Shown here: positions 25,012 to 32,462 of the stretch, one piece after another
How the letters are laid out: each line of letters begins with the position of its first letter
Numbering within the stretch: position 1 is the stretch's first letter
Assembly (NCBI RefSeq): GCF_003240585.1
Contig: NZ_PCDP01000002.1
Span: 1 to 64,000, forward strand
Source: Arminella tubonensis
GTDB lineage: Bacteria > Pseudomonadota > Alphaproteobacteria > Rhizobiales > Rhizobiaceae
Direction of reading: 5' to 3'
Length of the DNA: 64,000 bases
Notes under the pieces: model-generated
What the model was told of the DNA's origin: nothing
The model's input: only the letters and a program-made list of their open reading frames with translations
Databases searched by the model: none
Translations under genes and position numbers: made by a program

Positions 25012-25767
25012 TCAATGAGCGGTATAGGCCCCGTCCACCAAATAGTGCGCCCCAGTGATAAAACTGGCCTGGTCCGACAAGAGGAAACACACAAGAGCCG
25101 CGACCTCTTCCGGTTTTCCACGCCTACCCATTGGTTGGAGAGATGCCATGCGTCGCGTACTTGCTGCCTCGAGATGCTCGGACAAAAGTGGCGTTTCGAT
25201 CCAGCCGGGACCGACGGCATTTATGCGTATACCCACTCTCGCATACTCCATCGCAGCGACTTTCGTCAGTCCAACAACCCCGTGCTTGGTTGCTGTGTAT
25301 GCCGCCGCGGTGGGCAATCCAACGGAGCCAAGAGCGGAAGACATGTTCACGATTGCGCCGCCGCCCAGCTTAAGCATCGCGCCGATCTCGCACTTCATGC
25401 AATAGAAAATGCCATTTAGATTGACGTTCATCAGCTTATGCCAATTGTCGAGCGGATAGTCTGCGACCGCTGCGCGAACCCCATCGATTCCGGCATTATT
25501 GACGGCTAGGTCCAAGCCCCCACAGGTCTCGACAGCAAAATCAACAAGCTTCTGCACGCCATCACTATCACTGACATCGACGATAAATTCTCGGGCACGG
25601 CCCCCCTCTGACCGGATCGCAGAGGCAATCTTTATCGCTGCGTCTGCGTCAATATCGGCAACCACAACCTCAGCGCCCTCGTCCGCGAGTTGTCGCGAAA
25701 CCGCGGCGCCAATTCCGGAACCTGCGCCGGTTACGATCGCGACTTTTCCTTCCAGGCAAAGCTTCAT
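25012..25767 (-). CDS. Short-chain dehydrogenase/reductase
   Basis: The 251-residue protein is a classical SDR: cofactor motif TGAGSGIG at about 14-21, DIDADAA acidic end of the second strand (NAD preference likely), NNAG at about 91-94, and the catalytic Ser and YTATK further on, then PGWIETPL. It is close in plan to glucose 1-dehydrogenase- and 3-oxoacyl-reductase-like SDRs; the substrate is unknown. AAGGA eight bases before the ATG gives the start. It stands alone beside IS debris. Confidence 0.88.
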   Translation of the reverse strand: MKLCLEGKVAIVTGAGSGIGAAVSRQLADEGAEVVVADIDADAAIKIASAIRSEGGRAREFIVDVSDSDGVQKLVDFAVETCGGLDLAVNNAGIDGVRAAVADYPLDNWHKLMNVNLNGIFYCMKCEIGAMLKLGGGAIVNMSSALGSVGLPTAAAYTATKHGVVGLTKVAAMEYARVGIRINAVGPGWIETPLLSEHLEAASTRRMASLQPMGRRGKPEEVAALVCFLLSDQASFITGAHYLVDGAYTAH

Positions 25768-25980
25768 CGTTTGGGTCCTTGTTGATATGCTACTATTCGA
25801 TCAGAGCGAGATGGTTGATGCAAGAAACTTCGGGGATGAACGAAAACGATAGTATTGCGCGTCTTTAGACGTTGCCCGCGTGGCAGGCTCATCAGTCCGC
25901 CGAGGTGGTTATCATTGTCAAAAAGCGCTGCGATGTTGAGTGGAATAAACGGGACTGACTGAATTACTTGGTAGGTGGAA

Positions 25981-26568
25981 ATGGACAAACACCAAATTAC
26001 ACGCCGGGGGCTCATGCTAGGTAGCCTGACTTTGATGCTTTCAGAATGTACTTCGGACGATCGGCCGCCGCTGGGCTACGTATTTGCTATGGATCCGGAT
26101 GTCGATCCCCGCTATCGGCGACAGGAGGTCGCGTATACGGGAAGCGAACCACCCGGAACCATCGTCGTTGATACAGCAAGCCGCTACCTTTACTTCGTGG
26201 AGGCGGATGGCAAGGCCACACGCTACGGCGTTGCCGTCGGAGAGGAAGGATTGAGTTTCAAGGGCGAGGCCACCATCGGCCGCAAGGCCGAGTGGCCTTC
26301 GTGGAAGCCCACCAACGACATGATTGAGCGTAAGCCCCGGCTGGCGCAATATGCCGATGGCGTGCCGGGAGGGCCGCTCAACCCTCTCGGAGCAGCGGCC
26401 CTTTATCTCTACCAAGGCGGACAAGATACCATGTTCCGGTTACATGGAACGAATGCTCCCTGGTCGATAGGCCATGCCGTATCAAACGGGTGCGTTCGCT
26501 TGACGAATGCGAACATACTCGACCTTTACTCTCGTGCTCGCGTGGGCACACGCGTGGCGGTCATCTGA
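25981..26568 (+). CDS. L,D-transpeptidase (YkuD domain)
   Basis: The 195-residue protein has an N-terminal export signal with a twin-arginine-like ITRRGLMLGS followed by a hydrophobic stretch and a cysteine (SEC), so it may be a Tat substrate or lipoprotein. The catalytic domain holds RLHGTNAPWSIGHAVSNGCVR, the HxG...SxGCxR signature of enzymes that make 3-3 cross-links in peptidoglycan or attach proteins to it. A GTG two codons upstream is an alternative start. It belongs to the large rhizobial set of such enzymes. Confidence 0.9.
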   Translation: MDKHQITRRGLMLGSLTLMLSECTSDDRPPLGYVFAMDPDVDPRYRRQEVAYTGSEPPGTIVVDTASRYLYFVEADGKATRYGVAVGEEGLSFKGEATIGRKAEWPSWKPTNDMIERKPRLAQYADGVPGGPLNPLGAAALYLYQGGQDTMFRLHGTNAPWSIGHAVSNGCVRLTNANILDLYSRARVGTRVAVI

Positions 26569-26730
26569 GGGCGTTTACCATTTGAAATCGCAAGGTTGGC
26601 TATATATTGCGTATCTGCTAATGTAGAAATGTTGCACGTTGCATCATTTCTAGATTATCCAAAGTGCCGACTTTCGTTAAACTTTGAGGTTAGCCGACGA
26701 AAAGCTATCCCATGATGAGGAGAGGACTTC

Positions 26731-26853
26731 ATGCTGATTAGAACTTTAGTCGTGATCGTCGCGATGTTTGCGGTGGCCAATCTAAGCGCTTGCGGGTCGA
26801 TTGGCAAAGGCAAGGGGAAGGCCCCGCCGCCCGCAGAAGCAGTCTACAAGTAG
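26731..26853 (+). CDS. Very small lipoprotein
   Basis: This 40-residue gene starts MLIRTLVVIVAMFAVANL and has a perfect lipobox LSAC at residues 19-22, leaving a mature peptide of about 19 residues after the lipidated cysteine (GSIGKGKGKAPPPAEAVYK). GAGGAGAGG lies a few bases before the ATG, and an inverted repeat follows the stop at 26872. The Lys/Gly/Pro tail suggests a periplasmic anchor or cell-wall contact, as in entericidin-like peptides, but no family can be named. It sits between an L,D-transpeptidase gene and a second lipoprotein gene. Confidence 0.7.
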   Translation: MLIRTLVVIVAMFAVANLSACGSIGKGKGKAPPPAEAVYK

Positions 26854-26871
26854 CATATGGCGTTTGAGTCT

Positions 26872-26896
26872 GAGGAAGGGTCGCAGGCCCTTCCTC
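26872..26896 (+). terminator. Intrinsic-terminator-like hairpin after the small lipoprotein gene
   Basis: GAGGAAGGG at 26872-26880 pairs with CCCTTCCTC at 26888-26896, giving nine base pairs with a seven-base loop, followed by TTCATT. The T-tract is weak but the stem is perfect. Confidence 0.6.
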
Positions 26897-27006
26897 TTCA
26901 TTACCATCATCTGCCATGCTTGCCCGGTTCGCAACTCACGGGGCAAATGGCATATTTGCTGACTTCAGCCTCGCGCTTGTGAGGGCTTGCATACGGAGCA
27001 TAGTGA

Positions 27007-27591
27007 ATGGCGCTTGGAAGAAGCGGTTTGTCGCTCGTAGTTATGTTGGCGGTCGTGGCATCGTCGTGCCAGACAGAAGACAAGAGGCCGCTACCGCATT
27101 ATACGTCGAATGGCAGAGGTTTGGCTCGAACCAATGCGGCAGAAGACAAATCTAATCGACATTTCATCGAATTCCGCTCGCGCTATGCGCTGACCTATGG
27201 CCACACCTATGTCATTTTTGGGCGTACGGATAAGAACGGAAACATGATCAATCCCGAAGTCGCAGGACTTGCCCCAGCTTCGGCCGATGCCGCGCCCTAT
27301 ATCATAGGCCACTTCGTACCTGTTCCAGCCACAACCGGAGCAACAGACGGCGACCTGGAAGAGCAGTACAGGTCGGCAAGCTGGCGCGTGATGCTCACCG
27401 ACGAGGAATATAGCGACACAGTAGCGTATATTCGAAAGCTGCAGGCCACCTCTCATCTCTGGGACGCGTCAATTTACAATTGCAACGCTTTCGTGGCGAA
27501 TATCGCGCGGCACATGGGCTATAACCCTCCCAGCATTTGGCTTCGGCCGCAGCAATTCATTACAACCCTCCGTGAGACGAATGCGGGTTGA
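27007..27591 (+). CDS. Lipoprotein with a possible papain-like (His...NCxAF) core
   Basis: The 194-residue product has a signal peptide ending in the lipobox VASSC. The mature part contains YALTYGHTYVIFGRTD and, later, IYNCNAFVANIARHMG. A His in a strand before a Cys in NCxxF order recalls permuted NlpC/P60-type (LRAT/DUF4105-like) proteins, in which these two are catalytic, but that is an inference from motif order only. It is probably a membrane-anchored periplasmic protein. It lies between the small lipoprotein gene and the methyltransferase operon. Confidence 0.65.
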   Translation: MALGRSGLSLVVMLAVVASSCQTEDKRPLPHYTSNGRGLARTNAAEDKSNRHFIEFRSRYALTYGHTYVIFGRTDKNGNMINPEVAGLAPASADAAPYIIGHFVPVPATTGATDGDLEEQYRSASWRVMLTDEEYSDTVAYIRKLQATSHLWDASIYNCNAFVANIARHMGYNPPSIWLRPQQFITTLRETNAG

Positions 27592-27658
27592 TTGCGCGTG
27601 GGTATCCAAGACACGCTTTGAGAACGCGAAAGTCAGATCATAGAAAGGTTCTGGTGAC

Positions 27659-28258
27659 TTGATTTTGAACTTATCAGTAGCCGCCGTCAGCGAGGTCGTC
27701 TGGGTTCTCGGAATTGTTGCATGGTGCATCATTCGATACCCATTTGAGCGACGTGCAAAGCGCGTGCCGATCGTCAGCAACCGCCGTACCGGTTCGGAGG
27801 CGGTCGGGCTTGCGGCAGCGCTCGCCGGGCTTGCGATCGTACCGGGATTCTACGTGGCGACAAGCTGGCCGGCAGCGGCCGACTATGCACCTCGTTTGTG
27901 GGCCATTGTGATCGGAACAATACTCTTGTGCGCCGCAATGTGGGTCTTTCGAAGAACCCACAAGCAATTAGGACGAAACTGGTCGATTACGCTGGAGATC
28001 CGCAAGCAGCACGAATTGATATGCGCTGGCCCGTACTCTCTAGTCCGCCACCCCATGTACACGTCATTCCTCCTGATGGGGCTTTCACAAGCATTTCTGC
28101 TGTCGAACTGGGTGGCAGGCATGGCGGGCCTGATCGGCTTCGGGGTTCTATTCATCGTAAGGGTGGACAAGGAAGAGCGTATGATGTTGGAAGTCTTCGG
28201 CCCGCGCTACCGCGCATATATGGCAAAGACCAAGCGCATCATCCCGTATCTTTACTAG
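27659..28258 (+). CDS. Isoprenylcysteine carboxyl methyltransferase-family membrane protein
   Basis: The 199-residue protein has four or five hydrophobic spans and the C-terminal ICMT/PEMT signature GPYSLVRHPMYTSFLLMG followed by KEERMMLEVFG and YRAYMAKTKR, which bind S-adenosylmethionine and the acceptor. In bacteria this family methylates lipids, phenolic lipids or other small hydrophobic acceptors. The start is TTG, with only a distant AAAGG. It heads an operon with an acyltransferase-fold protein 10 bases downstream and an SDR, which suggests modification of a lipid or polyketide-like compound. Confidence 0.82.
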   Translation: MILNLSVAAVSEVVWVLGIVAWCIIRYPFERRAKRVPIVSNRRTGSEAVGLAAALAGLAIVPGFYVATSWPAAADYAPRLWAIVIGTILLCAAMWVFRRTHKQLGRNWSITLEIRKQHELICAGPYSLVRHPMYTSFLLMGLSQAFLLSNWVAGMAGLIGFGVLFIVRVDKEERMMLEVFGPRYRAYMAKTKRIIPYLY

Positions 28259-28268
28259 AGGTGGCACG

Positions 28269-29054
28269 ATGAGAGGCCGAACGATCAAGCTTTCGGCATC
28301 ACGACGACTTGTCGCAGATCTGATGAGATTCTCAATCGGGGTGCCACGTGTGACAGTTCAACGGCAAATGAACCTTCGGCCCCTCTTGGATGCACGATGC
28401 TTACCCGACGCCCGGCCGTCCTGGACTGTGCTTTTCTTAAAGGGATACGCCCTGCTCTCTCAAGAAATCCCCGACCTGCGACGCGCTTACATCAAGTTTC
28501 CAAGACCGCAGCTTTACGAACATCCGGCAAGCGTGGCCTCGATCGCCCACGAGCGCGAGCATGACGGCGAGCGCGTCGTTCTGCTGAGCACCATCAACGA
28601 ACCCGAGCAACGCTCGATCCCCCAGCTGGTGACACTGATCCATGCTGCGAGGTCACTTCCGGTTTTGGAGATCAAGGAGTTTCGGCGCTCTCTGGAGCTT
28701 GCTCGCGCGCCTGCGCCTGTTAGGTGGCTGATCATGTGGCTCGGGCTCAATCTCGGGCGGAAGCGTGCTCGCTATTTCGGCACGTTTCAATTGTCTGTCT
28801 ATTCCGGCCTCGGGGCTGAGTCTCTCAACCCCCTCACCCCACTGACCACGCTGCTCAACTACGGTCCAATCGGCAAGGATGGATCGGTTGCGGTCCGCAT
28901 CCACTACGACCACAGGGTCATGGATGGAGCAAATGTCGCACGGGCATTGGAACGGTTCGAAAGGATCTTGAACGGCGAGGTCGCCGGCGAAGTAAAAAGC
29001 CTCGCCCAGAGCGAGACGCCTGCCAGTCTGCCGGCGGTAGGGAGATCGAAATGA
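28269..29054 (+). CDS. Stand-alone acyltransferase of the 2-oxoacid dehydrogenase E2 fold
   Basis: The 261-residue product lacks lipoyl and subunit-binding domains. It ends in RIHYDHRVMDGANVARALE, the active-site motif of E2 and chloramphenicol-acetyltransferase-like enzymes, in which the His is the base. The N-terminal half fits the same fold (LFLKGYALLSQEIPDLRRAY). So it should move an acyl group, but as a free enzyme and not in a pyruvate dehydrogenase complex. It overlaps the next gene by four bases (ATGA) and follows the methyltransferase gene by 10 bases. Confidence 0.78.
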   Translation: MRGRTIKLSASRRLVADLMRFSIGVPRVTVQRQMNLRPLLDARCLPDARPSWTVLFLKGYALLSQEIPDLRRAYIKFPRPQLYEHPASVASIAHEREHDGERVVLLSTINEPEQRSIPQLVTLIHAARSLPVLEIKEFRRSLELARAPAPVRWLIMWLGLNLGRKRARYFGTFQLSVYSGLGAESLNPLTPLTTLLNYGPIGKDGSVAVRIHYDHRVMDGANVARALERFERILNGEVAGEVKSLAQSETPASLPAVGRSK

Positions 29055-29884
29055 CCATGAAAGATGAGCTTCGTTCATCCGTTGTCGTGGTCGGTGCTTC
29101 ACGCGGCATCGGACGAGCAATCGCCAAGGTTGCCGCCCGAGAACACAATGTCGTCGTGCTCGTCGCGCGCTCGCCTGAAGGCCTCGCTGCTGCGGCGGTC
29201 GACGTCCAGCAGGCCGGCGGTGAGGCGTTCACGCTGGAGCTGGATCTCATTTCAGCCGATGCCTCGGCGCGTCTTGAGGCTTTTCTTACCGCAAACGATT
29301 TGGTCTGCGGCGTCCTTGTCAATAGTGCTGGGTATGGTCTTCGCGGTGCAGCAACGTTACTCCCCGTCAACGATCAGCTTGGGATCATCGATCTCAATAT
29401 TCGCGCCCTGGCCGACATGACCCTTCGCTTCCTGCCTGGAATGCTGGCTCGCGGACGGGGCGGCGTGATCAATCTCGGCTCCGTAGCGGGTCTCGTTCCC
29501 GGGCCGTACATGGCTTTGTATTACGCAAGCAAGGGTTTCGTGCGCTCTTTTTCGGACGCGCTCCATCAGGAGGTATACCGCTTTGGCGTTACCGTGACAT
29601 GTGTCGCCCCGGGACCGGTATCCACCGAATTTCTTGAAAGGTCCGGCGCGAACCGGACGGCTCTTTTCAAGATATTGCCCACGCTGGACGCAGAATATGT
29701 CGCTGAGCGTGCCTGGAGCGGTTTCAAATCCGGCCATCGCCGCGTGGTTCCTGGCATTTCAGCCAAGTTGATCACTCTTGTCGCCGCGCTTTTGCCGACT
29801 GCAACTATTCTCCCCCTGATCGGTCGCCTGCAGCGCAGGAGCAAAGATCCATGTCCTGCCGATGCTCAAGGAATATTGCCGTAG
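29051..29884 (+). CDS. Short-chain dehydrogenase, third gene of the lipid-modification-like operon
   Basis: The 277-residue SDR has the cofactor motif VGASRGIGRA, an Arg after the second strand (VARSPEGL) that suggests NADPH, NSAGYG, a catalytic Ser in NLGSVAG and YYASKGF. The C-terminal hydrophobic extension (LITLVAALLPTATILPLIG) may sit on the membrane, as in DltE/HSD-like SDRs. Start and preceding stop overlap (ATGA). With the methyltransferase and acyltransferase it forms a tight three-gene unit that probably acts on one hydrophobic substrate. Confidence 0.85.
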   Translation: MTMKDELRSSVVVVGASRGIGRAIAKVAAREHNVVVLVARSPEGLAAAAVDVQQAGGEAFTLELDLISADASARLEAFLTANDLVCGVLVNSAGYGLRGAATLLPVNDQLGIIDLNIRALADMTLRFLPGMLARGRGGVINLGSVAGLVPGPYMALYYASKGFVRSFSDALHQEVYRFGVTVTCVAPGPVSTEFLERSGANRTALFKILPTLDAEYVAERAWSGFKSGHRRVVPGISAKLITLVAALLPTATILPLIGRLQRRSKDPCPADAQGILP

Positions 29885-30590
29885 TCGGCCCCGGGGCACG
29901 AACCAAGCCAAAGATCAGTGCATGTCGATGAGGGGTGGAGGGTAAGCAAAAATAGTATAATTCACGGCCTTGACGGTTTTCTGATCCATAGGTCGATGGT
30001 GTGATAGTGGCGACTGCGAGGTTGCTAAGCGTCGTTCCCGGGAGCAGGCGTCGCCGTCCGGGTGCCGATCAGACGCTCGATATGGCCGTCAAAGCGGGGC
30101 ACACCGAGCGGTCAACCGACGCACCACAATGGGTCTGCTATTGGTGCCGTGGGCAAGCGGACCTAAGCACGAGATGATCTGACGACAGTCAACAGGCCGC
30201 GGATCTCTTCTTTTCTTGGAAGGCAAAGGCAGTATAAGATCGTCGGCAAGAGTAGGGGCTATTCTGTGGAACAACGCCAAAGGAAATTGGCATGTTCCAG
30301 AACATTTCCCCTGACCACTCCGACCTGCTGGGAAACAGCGGAGCCGCCTGTATGCGCTTTTTCGAAGCAGACGGCGTTTCGTATATTCCGCGCAGTAATT
30401 CCTAGCGGCAGCTTAAAGGATTTCGCCCTGATCTAAGCCAGGGCATTGTGCCGCGCTTGCGCTGCAGAGCAAAGGGTTGCGACAGTTGTTTCGCTTCGGC
30501 CCTATCGTCTATTCGGCGCCCAGCGAAAGAGGTTCGGTCGACGTCTTGAGGTGGATGATCATACTGATCTCTACCTGGGCGATCTTTTGA
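29885..30590. other. Degenerate stretch before the xthA/RND scar
   Basis: On the minus strand around 30190-30280 a frame reads LILPLPSKKRRDPRPVDCRQ, which vaguely recalls the N-terminal end of IS5-type transposases, but it is too short to call. A 37-codon plus-strand frame is listed separately. No other structure was noticed. Confidence 0.35.
30292..30405 (+). CDS. Possible 37-residue protein
   Basis: AAAGGA lies seven bases before an ATG that opens a frame reading MFQNISPDHSDLLGNSG and then CMRFFEADGVSYIPRSNS before TAG. The start signal is good, but the frame is short and I cannot assign a family. It may be a real small gene or chance. Confidence 0.3.
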   Translation: MFQNISPDHSDLLGNSGAACMRFFEADGVSYIPRSNS

Positions 30591-30969
30591 CTATGTGTTC
30601 ATTGAGGCATTGCTTTTCCTTCGCTTAATCTGCTTATCGGATAGCTCGATCCACACCGGTGCATGATCGCTGCTATGCTCCCAGCCGCGCACGTGTTTGT
30701 CGACCTTGGCTTTGGCCAGTCGCTCAACAAGGTCGGGACTGAGCAGGAAGTGGTCAAGCCTCAATCCCGCGTCGTGTCCATAGGCGTTACGGAACTAGTC
30801 CGAGAACGTGTAAATACGCTCCCCCGGATGCATCTCCCGAATCGCATCTGCCCAGCCCTGATCGACAAGGTTTCGGTAGGCTTCGCGGACCTCGATGCGA
30901 AACAGGGCGTCGTCTGTCCACCGCTCCGGCTTGTAGACGTCGAGTTCCGTCGGGGCGATAATCGTCATG
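30591..30969 (-). pseudogene. Duplicate 3' piece of xthA
   Basis: The minus strand reads APTELDVYKPERWTDDALFR through HPGERIYTFSD, then a TAG in place of Tyr, then FRNAYGHDAGLRLDHFLLS and SSDHAPVWIELSDKQIK. This is the C-terminal half of exonuclease III and is very close to the complete copy at 37527-38330. It starts abruptly at about 30969, where the RND pump fragment begins on the other strand. The copy is dead (truncated plus in-frame stop). Confidence 0.85.
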
Positions 30970-31468
30970 CTGTCCCTGCGTTCGCGCTGGTCGGCGGCAT
31001 CTGGCTGATGTGGTGGATGGGCTTCAACGCCTCGGTGGCTGTTGCGGTCGGCTTCATCGCCCTCGCCGGGGTAGCGGCAGAAACAGGGGTAATCATGCTG
31101 ATCTATCTCGACCATGCCATGAAGGAGCAGCGAAAAGCCTGCGAAAGGGAAGGCCGTGCCTTCTCGAAGCTGGACCTCAATCGAGCGATCATGGTCGGCG
31201 CGGTTGAGCGCGTTCGGCCCAAGATGATGACCATTGTCGCCATCATGACGGGACTGGTGCCGATCCTTTTAGGACAGGGACAGGTTCCGAGATCATGCAG
31301 CGCATAGCCGTGCCGATGATCGGCGGCATGGTGTCGTCGACGTTGCTGACGCTGGTCGTCATTCCGGCGGTCTATGGGCTCATAAAGGGATGGCGGCTGC
31401 CACCTGTGACTGCGGCCGATCAATCCATCACCGAGGGCGACGAACGCAGTCTCCGGGCTGCCGAGTAA
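30963..31468 (+). pseudogene. C-terminal fragment of a CusA/CzcA-type RND efflux pump
   Basis: From the junction the frame reads FALVGGIWLMWWMGFNASVA, VGFIALAGVAAETGVIM, YLDHAM and [17 protein letters not shown], the last membrane helices of heavy-metal RND pumps. After a one-base shift near 31285 it continues [20 protein letters not shown] and [13 protein letters not shown] to a TAA. The first 80 percent of the gene is missing. It lies just before the arsenic genes, so a larger metal-resistance region may have been trimmed here. Confidence 0.8.
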
Positions 31469-31544
31469 CATCCTGGCCGGCGTCGTTACGCGGCTCCGGC
31501 CGTGCCCCCTCTGCGTTTGTGATCTTGGCCATCAGCAAACGCCG

Positions 31545-32063
31545 CTAGCCGCAGCATGCACGCTTTCCAGCCGACGGGCTGCCGCAAGATGACGCCTGTT
31601 GCTCGGCGAGCCAGCGATCACGCGGCTTGCAGCTGGCCGGCCGCGGTGACAGCTCGACGTGCAAGGCGCCGTCACGAAGCGTCGGCATAGCGGCGCAATA
31701 TAGTGACATCGGCCGCACGCCATCGCTGACCTCAAATGTTAGCTTCGCCGATTCGTCCAGCTTCACATGCTCCGACACCTTGCGGATGATGGCCGAGAAC
31801 TTGCCGCCCGGCATATGCGTTCGGCCGTCCTCATCGATGTCCCACAGCTGCACGAAAATCTCCGACCAAGCTTCCGAATTGGCACCGCAGTCGAGCGCGG
31901 AAAAATGTCCGGCCTTGACCTCCGTCACATGGTAGCCCGTCTTCACCGGGCGCCCATCGAAGTGGAACACCAGCGGCAGATCCTTGGCGCCGGCCAGCGT
32001 GTCGAGAAGCAAACCGAGGCTGATGTCTTCAGATGGAATTTTGCTGTTGTCGATCACAGCCAT
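31545..32063 (-). CDS. DUF6428 family protein, divergent from the arsenic operon
   Basis: The 172-residue product contains LPLVFHFDGRPVKTGYHVTE, CGANSEAWSEIFVQLWD and an Ala/Cys-containing C-terminal tail with cysteines (SCGSPSAGKRACCG). This agrees with DUF6428, a small family that occurs next to arsR-type arsenic operons; its role is not known to me. The ATG at 32063 has GAGGA nine bases upstream; the frame is open seven codons further. It shares a 42-base divergent region with arsR, which holds a dyad likely bound by ArsR. Confidence 0.75.
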   Translation of the reverse strand: MAVIDNSKIPSEDISLGLLLDTLAGAKDLPLVFHFDGRPVKTGYHVTEVKAGHFSALDCGANSEAWSEIFVQLWDIDEDGRTHMPGGKFSAIIRKVSEHVKLDESAKLTFEVSDGVRPMSLYCAAMPTLRDGALHVELSPRPASCKPRDRWLAEQQASSCGSPSAGKRACCG

Positions 32064-32078
32064 CTGCGGTAGTCCTCG

Positions 32079-32104
32079 TTTCAATACTTAAAGGATGATT
32101 GAAA
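32079..32104. promoter_or_regulatory. Likely ArsR operator
   Basis: TTTCAAT at 32079-32085 and ATTGAAA at 32098-32104 are perfect inverted arms 12 bases apart, in the 42-base gap between the divergent DUF6428 and arsR genes and reaching the arsR start. Such A/T-rich dyads are the usual ArsR/SmtB targets, so one operator may control both directions. Confidence 0.55.
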
Positions 32105-32105
32105 T

Positions 32106-32462
32106 ATGGATCAACGTCAAGCCCTCGGCGCCTTCGCTGCCCTCTCTCAGGAGACCCGCCTGCAGATCGTGCGCTTGCTCGTCGTCGCGGGCCCCGATGG
32201 TATGGCCGCCGGTGCGTTGGCCGAGAAAGTCGAGGTCTCGCCGTCAAACATCTCCTTCCATCTGAAGGAGCTCGAGCATTCCGGGCTGATTGCCGCGCAG
32301 CGGCAGTCGCGCTCGATCATCTACACCGCGAACTACGAAGCACTGGGCGGCCTCGTACGCTTCCTGATGGAGGATTGCTGCTCCGGACACCCTGAAATCT
32401 GCGCGCCAGCCGCCGAGGTTGCCGCCTGCTGCGCTCCGACAGCCAAGGAGAACCTGCAATGA
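32106..32462 (+). CDS. arsR: Arsenic-responsive repressor ArsR
   Basis: The 118-residue winged-helix protein has ALSQETRLQIVRLL at the start, the recognition region VSPSNISFHLKELEHSGL, and a C-terminal cysteine cluster (EDCCSGHPEIC and ACCAP). It should repress the operon until As(III) binds the cysteines. The C-terminal placing of the Cys pair resembles the Acidithiobacillus/Rhizobium ArsR type and not the E. coli CxCxxC in helix 3. It overlaps the next gene by four bases (ATGA). Confidence 0.93.
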   Translation: MDQRQALGAFAALSQETRLQIVRLLVVAGPDGMAAGALAEKVEVSPSNISFHLKELEHSGLIAAQRQSRSIIYTANYEALGGLVRFLMEDCCSGHPEICAPAAEVAACCAPTAKENLQ

